Shown here: positions 54,626-63,091 of the stretch, piece after piece | How positions within the stretch are numbered: the stretch's first letter is position 1 | How the letters are laid out: every line of letters begins with the position of its first letter | Made by a program: the position numbers and the translations under genes | Notes under the pieces: model-generated | What the model saw: the letters and a program-made list of their open reading frames with translations, nothing else | What the model was told of the DNA's origin: nothing | Databases searched by the model: none | Assembly: GCA_025656455.1 (NCBI GenBank) | Contig: JAHXHS010000015.1 | Location: forward strand, 46,568 to 110,567 | Direction: 5' to 3' | DNA: 64,000 bases | Origin: Candidatus Thiodiazotropha sp. (ex Epidulcina cf. delphinae) | GTDB taxonomy: Bacteria; Pseudomonadota; Gammaproteobacteria; Chromatiales; Chromatiaceae

Positions 54626-54938
54626 CTAGTACTCTTTCAATATGATAATGCCGGGTTCAGTTGGTCTGTCAGCGTTCAGGGCAAGGCGCAGCTTGCCGTT
54701 AATGGCCGTCGCCCTTAGCAAAAGCTGCAACGCGGCCATGGACGTTGACAGACCAACCCTTCGGGCGCTCCTGTGGTGTCCCGCTACGGCGTTACAGTGC
54801 TTGACAAGGACTCAGGCCATTCCATCCTTCGGTCCGTAAACGGCACATCCATGTGCCACTCCTGCCTGCGCACTATGCCTTGTAGCGAAACACCACAGGA
54901 GCGCTGAACCCGGCATTATCATATTGAAAGAGTACTAG
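54626..54938. mobile_element. Palindromic three-way-junction element, family B copy 2
   Basis: A 313-bp element with perfect 35-bp terminal inverted repeats. Compared with copy 1 (25853-26163) the ends differ at four positions, each changed on both arms so pairing stays perfect. Arm 1 stem is TTGGTCTGTCA with loop CAAGGCGCAG...GCTGCAACGC; the junction CCCTTCGGG is at 54757-54765; arm 2 stem is CGCTCCTGTGGTGT with loop GGCGTTACAG...GCCTTG. It abuts the LuxR remnant. The rest of the gap 54451-54625 is AT-rich and shows no gene. Confidence 0.8.
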
Positions 54939-55195
54939 AGGGGTTATCGACAGGAAGATTGATAGAAAGCGCCAGACGAACAAGTGCGGACTCGATTGAG
55001 TGCGCCTGTCTTTCTCAAGATGGATCCGATCTGGGTTTTAACCGTTTCTGGTGAAACGTCACGAATATCGGCTATATCCCGATTGGTACATCCCTCCACC
55101 ATCAGTCGGCAAGTTGCGGCCTCCGTATCCGTTAAATGATAGGGTGGCGTCATAGATGCGGCTGATAAACACCAGAATTTCATGTGTAATACCAT
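54939..55195 (-). pseudogene. LuxR-type helix-turn-helix remnant, frameshifted
   Basis: Only the C-terminal DNA-binding domain of a LuxR-like regulator is left (LTDTEAATCRLMVEGCTNRDIADI...SPETVKTQIGSILRKTGALNRVR). After NRVR the open frame ends in nonsense, while a frame shift of one base restores LVRLALSINLPVDNPS, the expected end, which then runs into the palindromic element. The N-terminal sensor part is missing. So it is a decayed gene. Confidence 0.7.
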
Positions 55196-55255
55196 CCATG
55201 CTCTGTCCCTCTTAAGGATATATTTGCAGCCTTTGTCAGGGTTAAGGGTAGTAAG

Positions 55256-55618
55256 TCACCACTTACTGATTGCCTTGCTTCCTGGTATATGCTTTTCTCC
55301 CCATTGCGCCATTGCTTTTAATATCGGCCCTAGCTCTTTACCCTTGGTTGTCAAAACATACTCGTAACGCACAGGGCGTTGCTGATAAGGTGATTTCACA
55401 ATTATTTCATACTCGATAAGGCGTTTAAGCCGTTCAGCCAAAATATTGGTTGGTATTTTTTCAAAAGAGGCTTGAAACTCGCCGTAGGTTCTTTTTCCTG
55501 CAAACAAATCACGCACAACTAGCAACGTCCATTTATCCCCAATAATATCGAGCACACAAGCTACAGGGCATGGTGAACGGGCAAATGCCCCAGAACTCGT
55601 TGGATTAGTTTTCTTCAT
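55256..55618 (-). CDS. HxlR-family transcriptional regulator
   Basis: A 120-residue winged-helix regulator with the HxlR signature: CPVACVLDIIGDKWTLLVVRDLFAGKRTYGEFQ and ILAERLKRLIEYEII. The conserved Cys (CPVA) may sense reactive electrophiles as in YodB/HypR. I start at ATG 55618; a longer frame to 55654 would cover the first operator. Divergent from the hydrolase gene, which it probably represses. Confidence 0.93.
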   Translation of the reverse strand: MKKTNPTSSGAFARSPCPVACVLDIIGDKWTLLVVRDLFAGKRTYGEFQASFEKIPTNILAERLKRLIEYEIIVKSPYQQRPVRYEYVLTTKGKELGPILKAMAQWGEKHIPGSKAISKW

Positions 55619-55646
55619 GACGATTAATGTAGCATTTTCAGATGTT

Positions 55647-55700
55647 ACTTGCAATTAGCAAGTATGTCGACTAGGATTAAGTCACTTTTATATTAAAAGT
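55647..55700. promoter_or_regulatory. Twin 17-bp operators between hxlR and hydrolase genes
   Basis: Two perfect dyads of the same design: ACTTGCAATTAGCAAGT (55647-55663) and ACTTTTATATTAAAAGT (55684-55700). Both have the form ACTT-N9-AAGT, with centres 37 bp apart. They lie between the divergent starts and fit the short dyads known for HxlR/YodB-type regulators. Confidence 0.6.
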
Positions 55701-55716
55701 AACAAGAGAGCGACGC

Positions 55717-56697
55717 ATGAAATTTATTAACTTGTTGTTTTATAGTGTAATTATTATTACATATTTACTTATGCAGGGCTGCTCAACAGCAGACCATCAT
55801 GAATTTTTCGAGGCTTACGAAGAAGCCTTCAAAACCAAAACAAACTACATCACGCATCGCGTTCAACGAGATGAATTTAGTATTCACGTACGAGAATTTG
55901 GTAAACGAACCCAGCAACCAACACTAGTCATGATGCATGGTTTTCCAGATAGCATGCATCTCTATGATTGGCTTATTCCGGAACTTATGGATGACAGACA
56001 TATCATCACATTTGATTTTCTCGGTTGGGGGGAGTCAGACAAGCCAGAACATCACCGTTATGATGTCGCCAGTCTTAGGCGGGACTTAGGAGTAGTAATA
56101 GCGAATTTTGGACTTGAAGAGGTGGTGCTGGTACTGCATGATGCATCAGGTCAGCCAGGTATAGATTGGGCGCTGGATAATGCTGAAAAGATTGCCGGAC
56201 TGGTACTGCTCAATACCTATTACAGTCCAATGCCAACATTAAGGGCACCTGAAGCTATCGAGTTATTTTCAACACCAGGACTTCGTCGTTACTTGTCCAT
56301 TGCTGCCACAAGTCTAAGTGATTCGTTGTGGATTAAACGTTATAATGAACAGATGGCAAAATTTATTAGCACCAAAGAATTACGTGAGCCATTTCAGAAA
56401 ATTCTTGGCCATCAATCCTTAAAAATACGTCCCGCCTTTTACGGATTAAATCGTGTCTTGCGAGAAGAGATCGAAAAGCGTGAAAACAAGCGGCCGCAAT
56501 TGACTGACTTTAAGCCTCCTGTACGCATCATTTTTGGAAATGATGATCCTTATCTGAATGGCGGCGTTGCTGAAGAATTCCATAAGTTGTTTAAGAATTC
56601 CGAGATATTCCTGATTGAAAACGGTGGGCATTTTGTTCAGGTTGATAAACCGAAACAAGTGGCAGATTTGCTTAGAGATTTCCCTTCATCTAATTAG
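55717..56697 (+). CDS. Lipoprotein-type alpha/beta hydrolase, dehalogenase/epoxide-hydrolase-like
   Basis: A 326-residue protein with a lipobox (LLMQGCS, Cys22) and an alpha/beta-hydrolase fold. The oxyanion motif is HGFPDS and the nucleophile is Asp142 (LVLHDASGQP), not serine; the catalytic His lies in NGGHFVQVDKP. An Asp nucleophile suggests haloalkane dehalogenase, fluoroacetate dehalogenase or epoxide hydrolase chemistry. Envelope anchoring is unusual for these. Control by the divergent HxlR regulator fits a detoxification role. Confidence 0.85.
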   Translation: MKFINLLFYSVIIITYLLMQGCSTADHHEFFEAYEEAFKTKTNYITHRVQRDEFSIHVREFGKRTQQPTLVMMHGFPDSMHLYDWLIPELMDDRHIITFDFLGWGESDKPEHHRYDVASLRRDLGVVIANFGLEEVVLVLHDASGQPGIDWALDNAEKIAGLVLLNTYYSPMPTLRAPEAIELFSTPGLRRYLSIAATSLSDSLWIKRYNEQMAKFISTKELREPFQKILGHQSLKIRPAFYGLNRVLREEIEKRENKRPQLTDFKPPVRIIFGNDDPYLNGGVAEEFHKLFKNSEIFLIENGGHFVQVDKPKQVADLLRDFPSSN

Positions 56698-56800
56698 CCC
56701 GTATTACTCTTCAGGATTTGGTTTTTTTGGATAAGCTGGCGAAGCAGGTTAGGCGATTAATCTTAGGGCCTAGCTCGAGTGAAACATCCGGACCAGAGAT

Positions 56801-57322
56801 TTATTTGACATCGCTTACTAGTATCATTTTGTGGTTACTGTGCATTAACCTTACAAATGCACCTGTGTCGTTCTTTATCTCACTGTTTTTTGAAACCTTG
56901 GCCAGTATTTCTATAGTATCCCCTTCATTGATTGCATCCAGTTTACTTTGTGAAACTATGCTGCTTGGAACAGTGTGGTAGAAAGTAATAGTACCAGTTG
57001 GCTTTGTCTTTGACAGCCATAGATAATTACCGCCGCCTTGGTGTCGGACTTCAACGATATTGGGGTCATTATAATCACCGGTCGTTAAAGCCAGGTCATA
57101 GGTGATAATTGGAAAATTTTCGTCGTAATGTCTATCTTTACGTCGGACGTAACCACTTATCGATTCTATCTCTTTTGACCAGTCAGAGTAGTAGGTTCGA
57201 TCTTTGTGAATCATCTTATCGCCAAATTCCATTTCGTTTACAATCGACTCGGTAGAGGGATTCCAGGTAATATAATAGTATAAACCAGCTCCAATAATTA
57301 TCAGTATTAGCAACTTATTCAT
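56801..57322 (-). CDS. Membrane-anchored hypothetical protein (173 aa)
   Basis: A 173-residue protein with an N-terminal signal-anchor (about 3-20) and a beta-rich domain, perhaps OB-like, in the C-terminal half (AINEGDTIEILAKVSKNSEI). No family recognised. Its start lies within the last codons of the upstream metallo-hydrolase (8-bp overlap), so the two are co-expressed. Confidence 0.65.
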   Translation of the reverse strand: MNKLLILIIIGAGLYYYITWNPSTESIVNEMEFGDKMIHKDRTYYSDWSKEIESISGYVRRKDRHYDENFPIITYDLALTTGDYNDPNIVEVRHQGGGNYLWLSKTKPTGTITFYHTVPSSIVSQSKLDAINEGDTIEILAKVSKNSEIKNDTGAFVRLMHSNHKMILVSDVK

Positions 57323-58496
57323 TTAAAAATTTCCGCTGATTTTGGGTGGGCGTCTGTGAAAATTTACTGGTACTATTGTGATCCCTGGCTATTTTTGGAT
57401 CTGTAAGTGAGCGAGTTTCACCAATCTTCATGATCCATAGTTTTCTCTCATCAAACCCGTTGCTTAAACCTGCTTTGCTAAAACGTTTCGGCGGTTCCCA
57501 GGGCGGTTCATCAGATAAGTTTATTGTACCCCAATGTGAAGCAATCAGGGTGTCAGCGCGGACTTCCTTTCCAACTAAAACTGCTTCTTCTGGTGTCATA
57601 TGTGACATCCACATTAATTCCCTCGGTTCGTAAGCGCCTATTGGCAGGAGCACATAGTCAAACTTGCCGTATTCATTACCGATATTTTTGAATATTGAAT
57701 TGGAGTATCCTGAATCTCCAATGAAATATAATTTATTTTCAGGACTGACGATTGCCCAGGACGCCCACAGCGTCTTATTATGATCATTGTGGCTTCTGGC
57801 TGAATTATGAACGGCCGGCAAAGCGATTAATTCTAAATTTTCAATTGAGATTCCTTTATGCCAGTCAAGTTCTGTGATGTTTGAATAATCACGTTCAGCA
57901 AAGAACGTCTTAAGCCCTAAAGGAACAACGACTCGTATATCGCCTTTGTTCGGTAATTTTCGAATTGCTTCATCATCTAGGTGATCATAATGATTATGTG
58001 AGGCAATAATGATATCTATAGGTGGAAGGTTTTCCAGCGAAATCCCAGACGCCACCATTCTTCTTGGACCAATCCAAGAAAGCGGGCTCGCGAATTCTGA
58101 AAAGTATGGATCGGTTAAAATGGTTTTCCCGGATAGTCTGATCAAAAAGCTCGCATGTCCCAACCAGGTAACACTGTCTCCTGGGATAGTATTCCTCAGA
58201 TGCAGCGCTTCTGATTCGGTGAGAGCGTGTTCTTTTGGAGCATCATGCAAAAATATTGAATGCCACGCTCTGCGGATATAGAAAAGAGGGCCTTTGGAAG
58301 AAGCGGTTTCTATAAATGGATGGTTTTGAAAACCATCCTGTGTGTGGTGCTCCGCTGTTGCGGATTGCTGACTTTTTATCTCTTCCACAGGTTGATTTTT
58401 CCATTCCGCATTCACGCCAGAGTAAGCAATGTATGGATATTCATATGTAATAAATAATATGAGAAGGGCCAAATAGAGTTTACTATACTTTTTCAT
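57315..58496 (-). CDS. Metallo-beta-lactamase-fold hydrolase, NAPE-PLD/UlaG-like
   Basis: A 393-residue exported protein (signal segment 1-27). The metal site HNHYDHLDD (HxHxDH), a second-site His in LPAVHNSARSHND, Asp in FIGDSGYS and His in IASHWGTI are all present. The WLGHASFLIRLSGKTILTDPYFSEFASPLSWIGPRR region is typical of the N-acylphosphatidylethanolamine phospholipase D group. A phospholipid or phosphodiester substrate at the envelope is plausible. Overlaps the downstream membrane protein gene. Confidence 0.88.
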   Translation of the reverse strand: MKKYSKLYLALLILFITYEYPYIAYSGVNAEWKNQPVEEIKSQQSATAEHHTQDGFQNHPFIETASSKGPLFYIRRAWHSIFLHDAPKEHALTESEALHLRNTIPGDSVTWLGHASFLIRLSGKTILTDPYFSEFASPLSWIGPRRMVASGISLENLPPIDIIIASHNHYDHLDDEAIRKLPNKGDIRVVVPLGLKTFFAERDYSNITELDWHKGISIENLELIALPAVHNSARSHNDHNKTLWASWAIVSPENKLYFIGDSGYSNSIFKNIGNEYGKFDYVLLPIGAYEPRELMWMSHMTPEEAVLVGKEVRADTLIASHWGTINLSDEPPWEPPKRFSKAGLSNGFDERKLWIMKIGETRSLTDPKIARDHNSTSKFSQTPTQNQRKFLNE

Positions 58497-58769
58497 ATCT
58501 TGTTGAATCGTAGAAGGCAGGACGAAACGAAATCACTATGCCCATCGATTGAAATCAACTTTAGCATGCGTTAGTGTGGCTTGTATACGGATAGACAAAG
58601 CGCCAAGGGTGGCTCATGATCTCGCTCTGAAAATGCCGGATCCGCCTGGAGGTGAAACCTTATTGCAATTTCGTATCCTGCTGCGCCTTTTTGTGTTGCA
58701 AACACATTTACATGGACCCTTCCATTTAGAGTGATTTTAGGTAGGTGTCAACTTAATAGGCTTGCTAGG

Positions 58770-59660
58770 TCAATAACGATACGAAAGCCCGAGCAATCCC
58801 CGCACCTGATTCGCTGAACCTTTGCTATCCACAATCGGGCTGTCGGCAGCGTCATTCAAAAGCCGCCAGTAACCGGCCTGCGCGTCGAGTAACCAGCGCT
58901 GTGACAGAGCATAGGAGGTTTTCACATAGACGCCCACATCCTTCATTCCGGCTTCGCCGTTGAATCGTGTAAGGCCGGAGCGGGCGGCCTGGCTATCGTT
59001 GACTCCGAAGTACCCCTGCATGTAATCATCATCGCCCCAACTTGTAGCCAGACCGGTAAATATCGTCAACGCTTTGTTGACTGACGCTGTATACCCGGCA
59101 TCCAGCGTAACGAGAAGCCCTTCTTGATCATCTCCCGTGTCTTGCGGCGCCATTGCCAGATTGACCGACCAAGGACCTGCATCGAAATCCATGAAGCCAC
59201 CGATACCTATACTCCGGTCAATGTCCCCCAATCCCTCCAATGAGTTGTTATCGTCCTCGTCGCGACCGCCATAGGCACGGACTAGCGGACCCATTGTGAA
59301 CCGTGCGCCGCGACCGGATGTCCCCGAATAGGAGAAATGAAAAATGGTCACGCCGGCGCTTGCCAGACCATCGTTAGTGTTGATGCTGCCTCCCCTTACA
59401 AAATAGGCTCCAGGTTTCTCAATCTCCAACAGCGGTAGCCCGATGGCCCCGAAACCATCCGCACCCTCGTATTCAGGAAAAGCCCCAATACCAAGACCGA
59501 TATGCCCCTGAAACGCTTGCGTCGAGTGGGCAAACCCAATGCCGGCGCTTAGAGATCGTTCACCCATGCTTTCATCTGTCGTGCTCTGAGAAAAGGCGGG
59601 TGAAGTGGATACAGCGACGATGATGGTTGCTCCGGTAACGAGTCGATGAAGTGGTTTCAT
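58770..59660 (-). CDS. MipA/OmpV-family outer-membrane protein
   Basis: A 296-residue outer-membrane beta-barrel with signal peptide (about 1-23, ending AFS). Family features include GIGAFPEYEGADGFGAIGLPLLEIEK and the C-terminal aromatic GLLGLSYRY. MipA relates to murein-enzyme scaffolding, OmpV to adhesion and uptake; the role here is unassigned. Start fixed at 59660 where the signal peptide begins; the longer frame is AT-rich leader sequence. Confidence 0.88.
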   Translation of the reverse strand: MKPLHRLVTGATIIVAVSTSPAFSQSTTDESMGERSLSAGIGFAHSTQAFQGHIGLGIGAFPEYEGADGFGAIGLPLLEIEKPGAYFVRGGSINTNDGLASAGVTIFHFSYSGTSGRGARFTMGPLVRAYGGRDEDDNNSLEGLGDIDRSIGIGGFMDFDAGPWSVNLAMAPQDTGDDQEGLLVTLDAGYTASVNKALTIFTGLATSWGDDDYMQGYFGVNDSQAARSGLTRFNGEAGMKDVGVYVKTSYALSQRWLLDAQAGYWRLLNDAADSPIVDSKGSANQVRGLLGLSYRY

Positions 59661-59876
59661 AAATAGTCTCCTAACCTGGTTAATGATCTGGATAATGCAT
59701 GATAATAATGAAAATATTATCGGTAAACAATAATAAATGGTCGTAATAGGTGTTGACGCCACAATAGAGCAGCGCTAGGATTAAAAAGGGAGAATGAGTT
59801 GTATTGGCCAAAAAGGTGAAATATGACGGCAAGGTGATTGTTTGATACAACCGATTGAAAGTAAAGAGGAAATGGC

Positions 59877-60389
59877 ATGGTTAAACTAAAGCTAACGAGC
59901 GCAAGGCTACAGCTGGTAGTGCTTATTCTTATCGTCCTGACCCCCTGCTCGATAGCATTGAACGCTGTAATGGGGGCATGGGTGGAGTTGCTGAATATGC
60001 CCCAGGGCATCCCGCTCGATAGGTCCCGAATCAGCGGGATGGGGCTGTTGGCTGTGATCGCGCTCGGATCAATCAAGCCGGCAGTTTACATGATTGCCTT
60101 TTGGTTTCTTTATAAGCTGCTCGGACTTTACCGCGAGGGCATCATCTTTACGGCCGAGAATGTCGCCGCCATCCGCAAGATCGGCTGGGCAGTTGCATCG
60201 ATCGATATCGCCGCGATGCTCCAGGCCTTGGTATTGGGTCCTGTCTTGACCATCCTGCAAATCACACCCGGCCATATCAGCGCCCGTCTTGAAGTCGGTT
60301 ACTTGATCATCGGATTGTTTGTCGTGCTTATCGCCTATGTAATGGACATGGGACGCGAATTGAAAGAACAAGACAGTCTGGTGATTTAG
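59877..60389 (+). CDS. DUF2975 membrane protein
   Basis: A 170-residue four-helix membrane protein (helices about 12-32, 52-78, 100-125, 138-160) with the DUF2975 segment LLGLYREGIIFTAENVAAIRKIGW. It lies 12 bp before a small XRE regulator, a pairing widely conserved for DUF2975. Presumed sensor or partner of that regulator; function not established. Confidence 0.85.
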   Translation: MVKLKLTSARLQLVVLILIVLTPCSIALNAVMGAWVELLNMPQGIPLDRSRISGMGLLAVIALGSIKPAVYMIAFWFLYKLLGLYREGIIFTAENVAAIRKIGWAVASIDIAAMLQALVLGPVLTILQITPGHISARLEVGYLIIGLFVVLIAYVMDMGRELKEQDSLVI

Positions 60390-60401
60390 AGGCGGAGCAC
60401 T

Positions 60402-60629
60402 ATGGCCATTATCGTTAATGTGGATGTCGTTCTGGCAAAGCGAAAGATGAAGTTAAAGGACCTGGCAGAGGCCATTGGCATCACGGTGCAGAATCTCTCG
60501 ATTCTGAAGACTGGGAAGGCGCGCGCTATTCGTTTTTCCACCTTGGATGCTATTTGCCGGCACCTGGAATGTCAGCCGGGTGATATTCTCGAGTATATCC
60601 CGGATTTGCCCAGGCAAGCCCAAAAGTAG
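60402..60629 (+). CDS. Small XRE-type helix-turn-helix regulator (YozG-like)
   Basis: A 75-residue single-domain regulator: DVVLAKRKMKLKDLAEAIGITVQNLSILKTGKARAIRFSTLDAICRHLECQPGDILEY. This is the HTH_26/YozG type that pairs with DUF2975 proteins. GGCGGAG precedes the start. Probably autoregulates the two-gene unit. Confidence 0.9.
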   Translation: MAIIVNVDVVLAKRKMKLKDLAEAIGITVQNLSILKTGKARAIRFSTLDAICRHLECQPGDILEYIPDLPRQAQK

Positions 60630-60760
60630 CGAGATTGCCGATCTATTAAATTCAATCAGATCCTCATCCTGATACTCTAACAACTACTTGCTAATCAACA
60701 CAGTTCTAGTAGGCAGCCCCAATTGGGATGGGTGTCCTGGTAAATTCTGTAAATCGTTTT

Positions 60761-60919
60761 TCAGTCCGCAAATGAACGCGAATAAACGCAAATAAAAATA
60801 CAGGGCGACTTTTGAGCAATGGTAGGTGTCCAGTATCCCAGCGATCGGCTACATACTATAATTGTTTAGCGGAATGCTTATCATGGATTTGCGTTTATTC
60901 ACGTTCATTTGCAGACTGA
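60761..60919. repeat. Complete family D inverted-repeat element (159 bp)
   Basis: A 33-bp arm starting TCAGTCCGCAAATGAACGCG at 60761 faces its inverted copy ending at 60919, with two mismatches. The interior is unique and non-coding. It is the clearest copy of a repeat whose single arms occur at 171-201, 19121, 19611, 27808, 38721 and 44932. The gap 60630-61159 has no gene. Confidence 0.7.
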
Positions 60920-61016
60920 AACAAAAAAGCTTGTTTTCTCGAATGCGCAAAAGCCAGCCCCATCGGTAGCTGGTAGCTAGTTGACCGTTCAAATCCTCTC
61001 CTGATCCCGCTAGTTG

Positions 61017-61150
61017 TTACCCTGACACCATTCAAATTTCTTCAAATTTAGAGGGCTTTGGGTGGATGTGGTCGAAATCTGTTTTATAGGCAAAAAGTCC
61101 CGTTTGGCTAAAGAGCGGTTGGGGCTTTTGGGGGTTGGTGACTCGGTTAT
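61017..61150. repeat. Family E repeat copy 1
   Basis: A repeat of about 134 bp containing ATTCAAATTTCTTCAAATTT and the tract GTCCCGTTTGGCTAAAGAG; its ends TGACACCA and TTGGTGA are inverted. It matches 62421-62553 nearly along its length. A separate end fragment GGATGGGTGTCCTGGTAAAT lies at 60726-60745. Confidence 0.65.
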
Positions 61151-61159
61151 TTACTTTGT

Positions 61160-61942
61160 CTAGATTTCCTCGATAGGTACGCCATCATCTTCATGCATCA
61201 CTGTGTCTCCATAGTTATTTTTTGCCCACCCTGGATAGTCCTGGGTAATTTCAGTCTGATAACTGGGCTGTAATTCTTTTAGAAGGTTGTTGGCTTTTTC
61301 ATTTTTCTCAATAAGCTGAGTGCCTTCGAGTAACTCTAAAGAGGTTCCTGCATATTCCACTTTTGTTATGCGGCCGTTACCGCATTGAATTTTTAATCCA
61401 TTCGACTCGGACTCATAGATATTCGGTGAATTGTAGTTGTACTCATCCTCGATCATTACAAAGCTATATTTTTGCAAGACCTGTTCATTACAATTCTTAT
61501 CACGCAAGGACTTTTTAAGTGTTTCCGAAGAATAGCGGAAGGGTTTGAAATAAAACCGACCTACCGCCAATCCAAAATTAACTTCAGTATGAACATAGTA
61601 GGCTTTGCCTGGTGCGGCATTAATTTTTATCATATCGTCATTTTCGCCACCTTCCATGTAGAAGAAGTGCTCGCCCTGAGGGACTTTATAGATTAACTTT
61701 GTGCCAGGCCTGAGAGTGCCTACTAATATCATACCATCAGCCCTTGGGGAGAACTCAACAATAGTATTTGACAGTGCTGCTCCTAGATATTCAGGACGCG
61801 AGAAAACGATGTAGCTGTTATTTTTATCAGTGATTATTTGACTGGTTTGCTTATCCGACCTGGTTACTGTTGAACTGGCACATCCAATTATAACTACAGT
61901 TGAGGCTAATGCGATTACTAATGATCTAATCTTGGGTCCCAT
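61160..61942 (-). CDS. Putative lipoprotein, DUF2846-like
   Basis: A 260-residue lipoprotein: signal and lipobox VIIGC near residue 20. The middle (SYIVFSRPEYLGAALSNTIVEF...LVGTLRPGTKLIYKVPQGEHFFYMEG...GKAYYVHTEVNFG) resembles the beta-sandwich DUF2846 family. The C-terminal about 80 residues are polar. I chose ATG 61942, where the signal peptide begins; the frame extends to 62197 without support. AT-rich. Confidence 0.72.
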   Translation of the reverse strand: MGPKIRSLVIALASTVVIIGCASSTVTRSDKQTSQIITDKNNSYIVFSRPEYLGAALSNTIVEFSPRADGMILVGTLRPGTKLIYKVPQGEHFFYMEGGENDDMIKINAAPGKAYYVHTEVNFGLAVGRFYFKPFRYSSETLKKSLRDKNCNEQVLQKYSFVMIEDEYNYNSPNIYESESNGLKIQCGNGRITKVEYAGTSLELLEGTQLIEKNEKANNLLKELQPSYQTEITQDYPGWAKNNYGDTVMHEDDGVPIEEI

Positions 61943-62420
61943 TTTCCCTATTCCATTTTTTACTTTATAAGTACGACTGATATATAGCATGTAGAATATG
62001 AAGCTTATTGTCAAGAAGTCTATGATGTGCTTAGGTTGAGTGGGCAAGTCTGTGCTTATAGTAAATATTTGTACCTTCACGCATTTATCTTCTTTGTCGA
62101 GACGCTTTAACCTGGCAATTGTCTGCGATACTGCGTGGGTCTTCGGCAAAATTTGTGGATATTTCAAGACGATAATTGACTCTCGCAAAGCCGCCAAGCA
62201 CGCAAAGAATCATTGAATTTAGTCAACAAGGCCATTAACTATACGATGAATACCGTTTTTCATCAGGGATTCAGTAAAGTTCAGTAGGTAGTCAAGTGTA
62301 GTACGCTACATTAGCAATCCCGCCTCCGTCAGACGGTAAATCTGAACCGCGCTATCGACTATATACTTTCCCGTCCCATTTTCTAGCATTAGCCGCCTTT
62401 CCCTTTGCGTGCTTCGCTGT

Positions 62421-62553
62421 AATTTACCCAGACACCCATTCAAATTTCTTCAAATTTAGAGGATTCCGGGTGGATGTTGTCGAAATCCGTTTTATTGGAA
62501 AAAGCCCTGTTTGGCTAAGGAGTGGGTGAGTTTTTTGGATGGGTGTCTCGATT
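62421..62553. repeat. Family E repeat copy 2
   Basis: Starts AATTTACCCAGACACCCATT, contains the ATTCAAATTTCTTCAAATTT core and ends GGATGGGTGTCTCG, so GACACCCAT and ATGGGTGTC form short terminal inverted repeats. It lies 215 bp upstream of a wrecked REP-type transposase gene. The surrounding 61943-62765 has no gene. Confidence 0.65.
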
Positions 62554-62765
62554 ATTTATTGTTTTTTGCTATCCGAGGAGCGACTCTGCGTCTGACTCGA
62601 TGTAGGAGCCGTATGCATTAGTAGCGCACGTACGGATTTGTGCTGGGGGCCTGTTGTGTTGACCATTGAGTCATCTGCGGCGGTGCTCTACGGCGACTCG
62701 TAGTTGTTGAAATTATAACCGTTCTTTGACACACTTCGGAAAATCGATATCAAGGAGCCGATGTC

Positions 62766-63009
62766 ATGCCAAGCCCAGGAAGGCGCAGATCTTCCTGGAA
62801 GCTATGCTCTACCACTACTGCGTCTCGTCGTATGCTTTGGGCTTTTCTCTGTGGCGCCGATGAATTCTCCGTGCTTTGAGCATCGCCGGGAATAGATTCT
62901 ACAACGACTGTTTGAATCGGCCTATCTCTTTGCCATCGATATTGCCGCCTGCGTGATCATGTAGAACCACTATCATGTGATCCTGCATGTCGAGCGGTTG
63001 GAGTATTAA
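62766..63009 (+). pseudogene. Degraded REP-associated tyrosine transposase (Y1-type) fragment
   Basis: Three frames together rebuild the N-terminus of the family: KPRKAQIFLEAMLYHYCVS, then RRMLWAFLCGADEFS, then FEHRRE*ILQRLFESAYLFAIDIAACVIM*NHYHVILHVERLE (stars mark stops). The His-x-His metal motif NHYHVILHV of Y1 transposases is recognisable. Two frameshifts, two in-frame stops and a missing C-terminus show it is dead. Family E repeats on both sides are candidate targets or relics of this element. Confidence 0.8.
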
Positions 63010-63091
63010 CAGCTCTTTTATTCTCAATGCCGTAAGCGGCGGGGAAATAGACCCTCAGTGATTAATCGAAGATTCCTTCAAGGAGTAGAAC

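Noticed and set aside
58549..58734. 61-aa open frame
   Set aside because: No ribosome site, no family, and an odd composition; probably chance, though I cannot fully exclude it.
60761..60919. Possible CRISPR repeats (about 30-bp motifs of family D)
   Set aside because: Units are inverted, widely scattered and lack regular spacers or cas genes.
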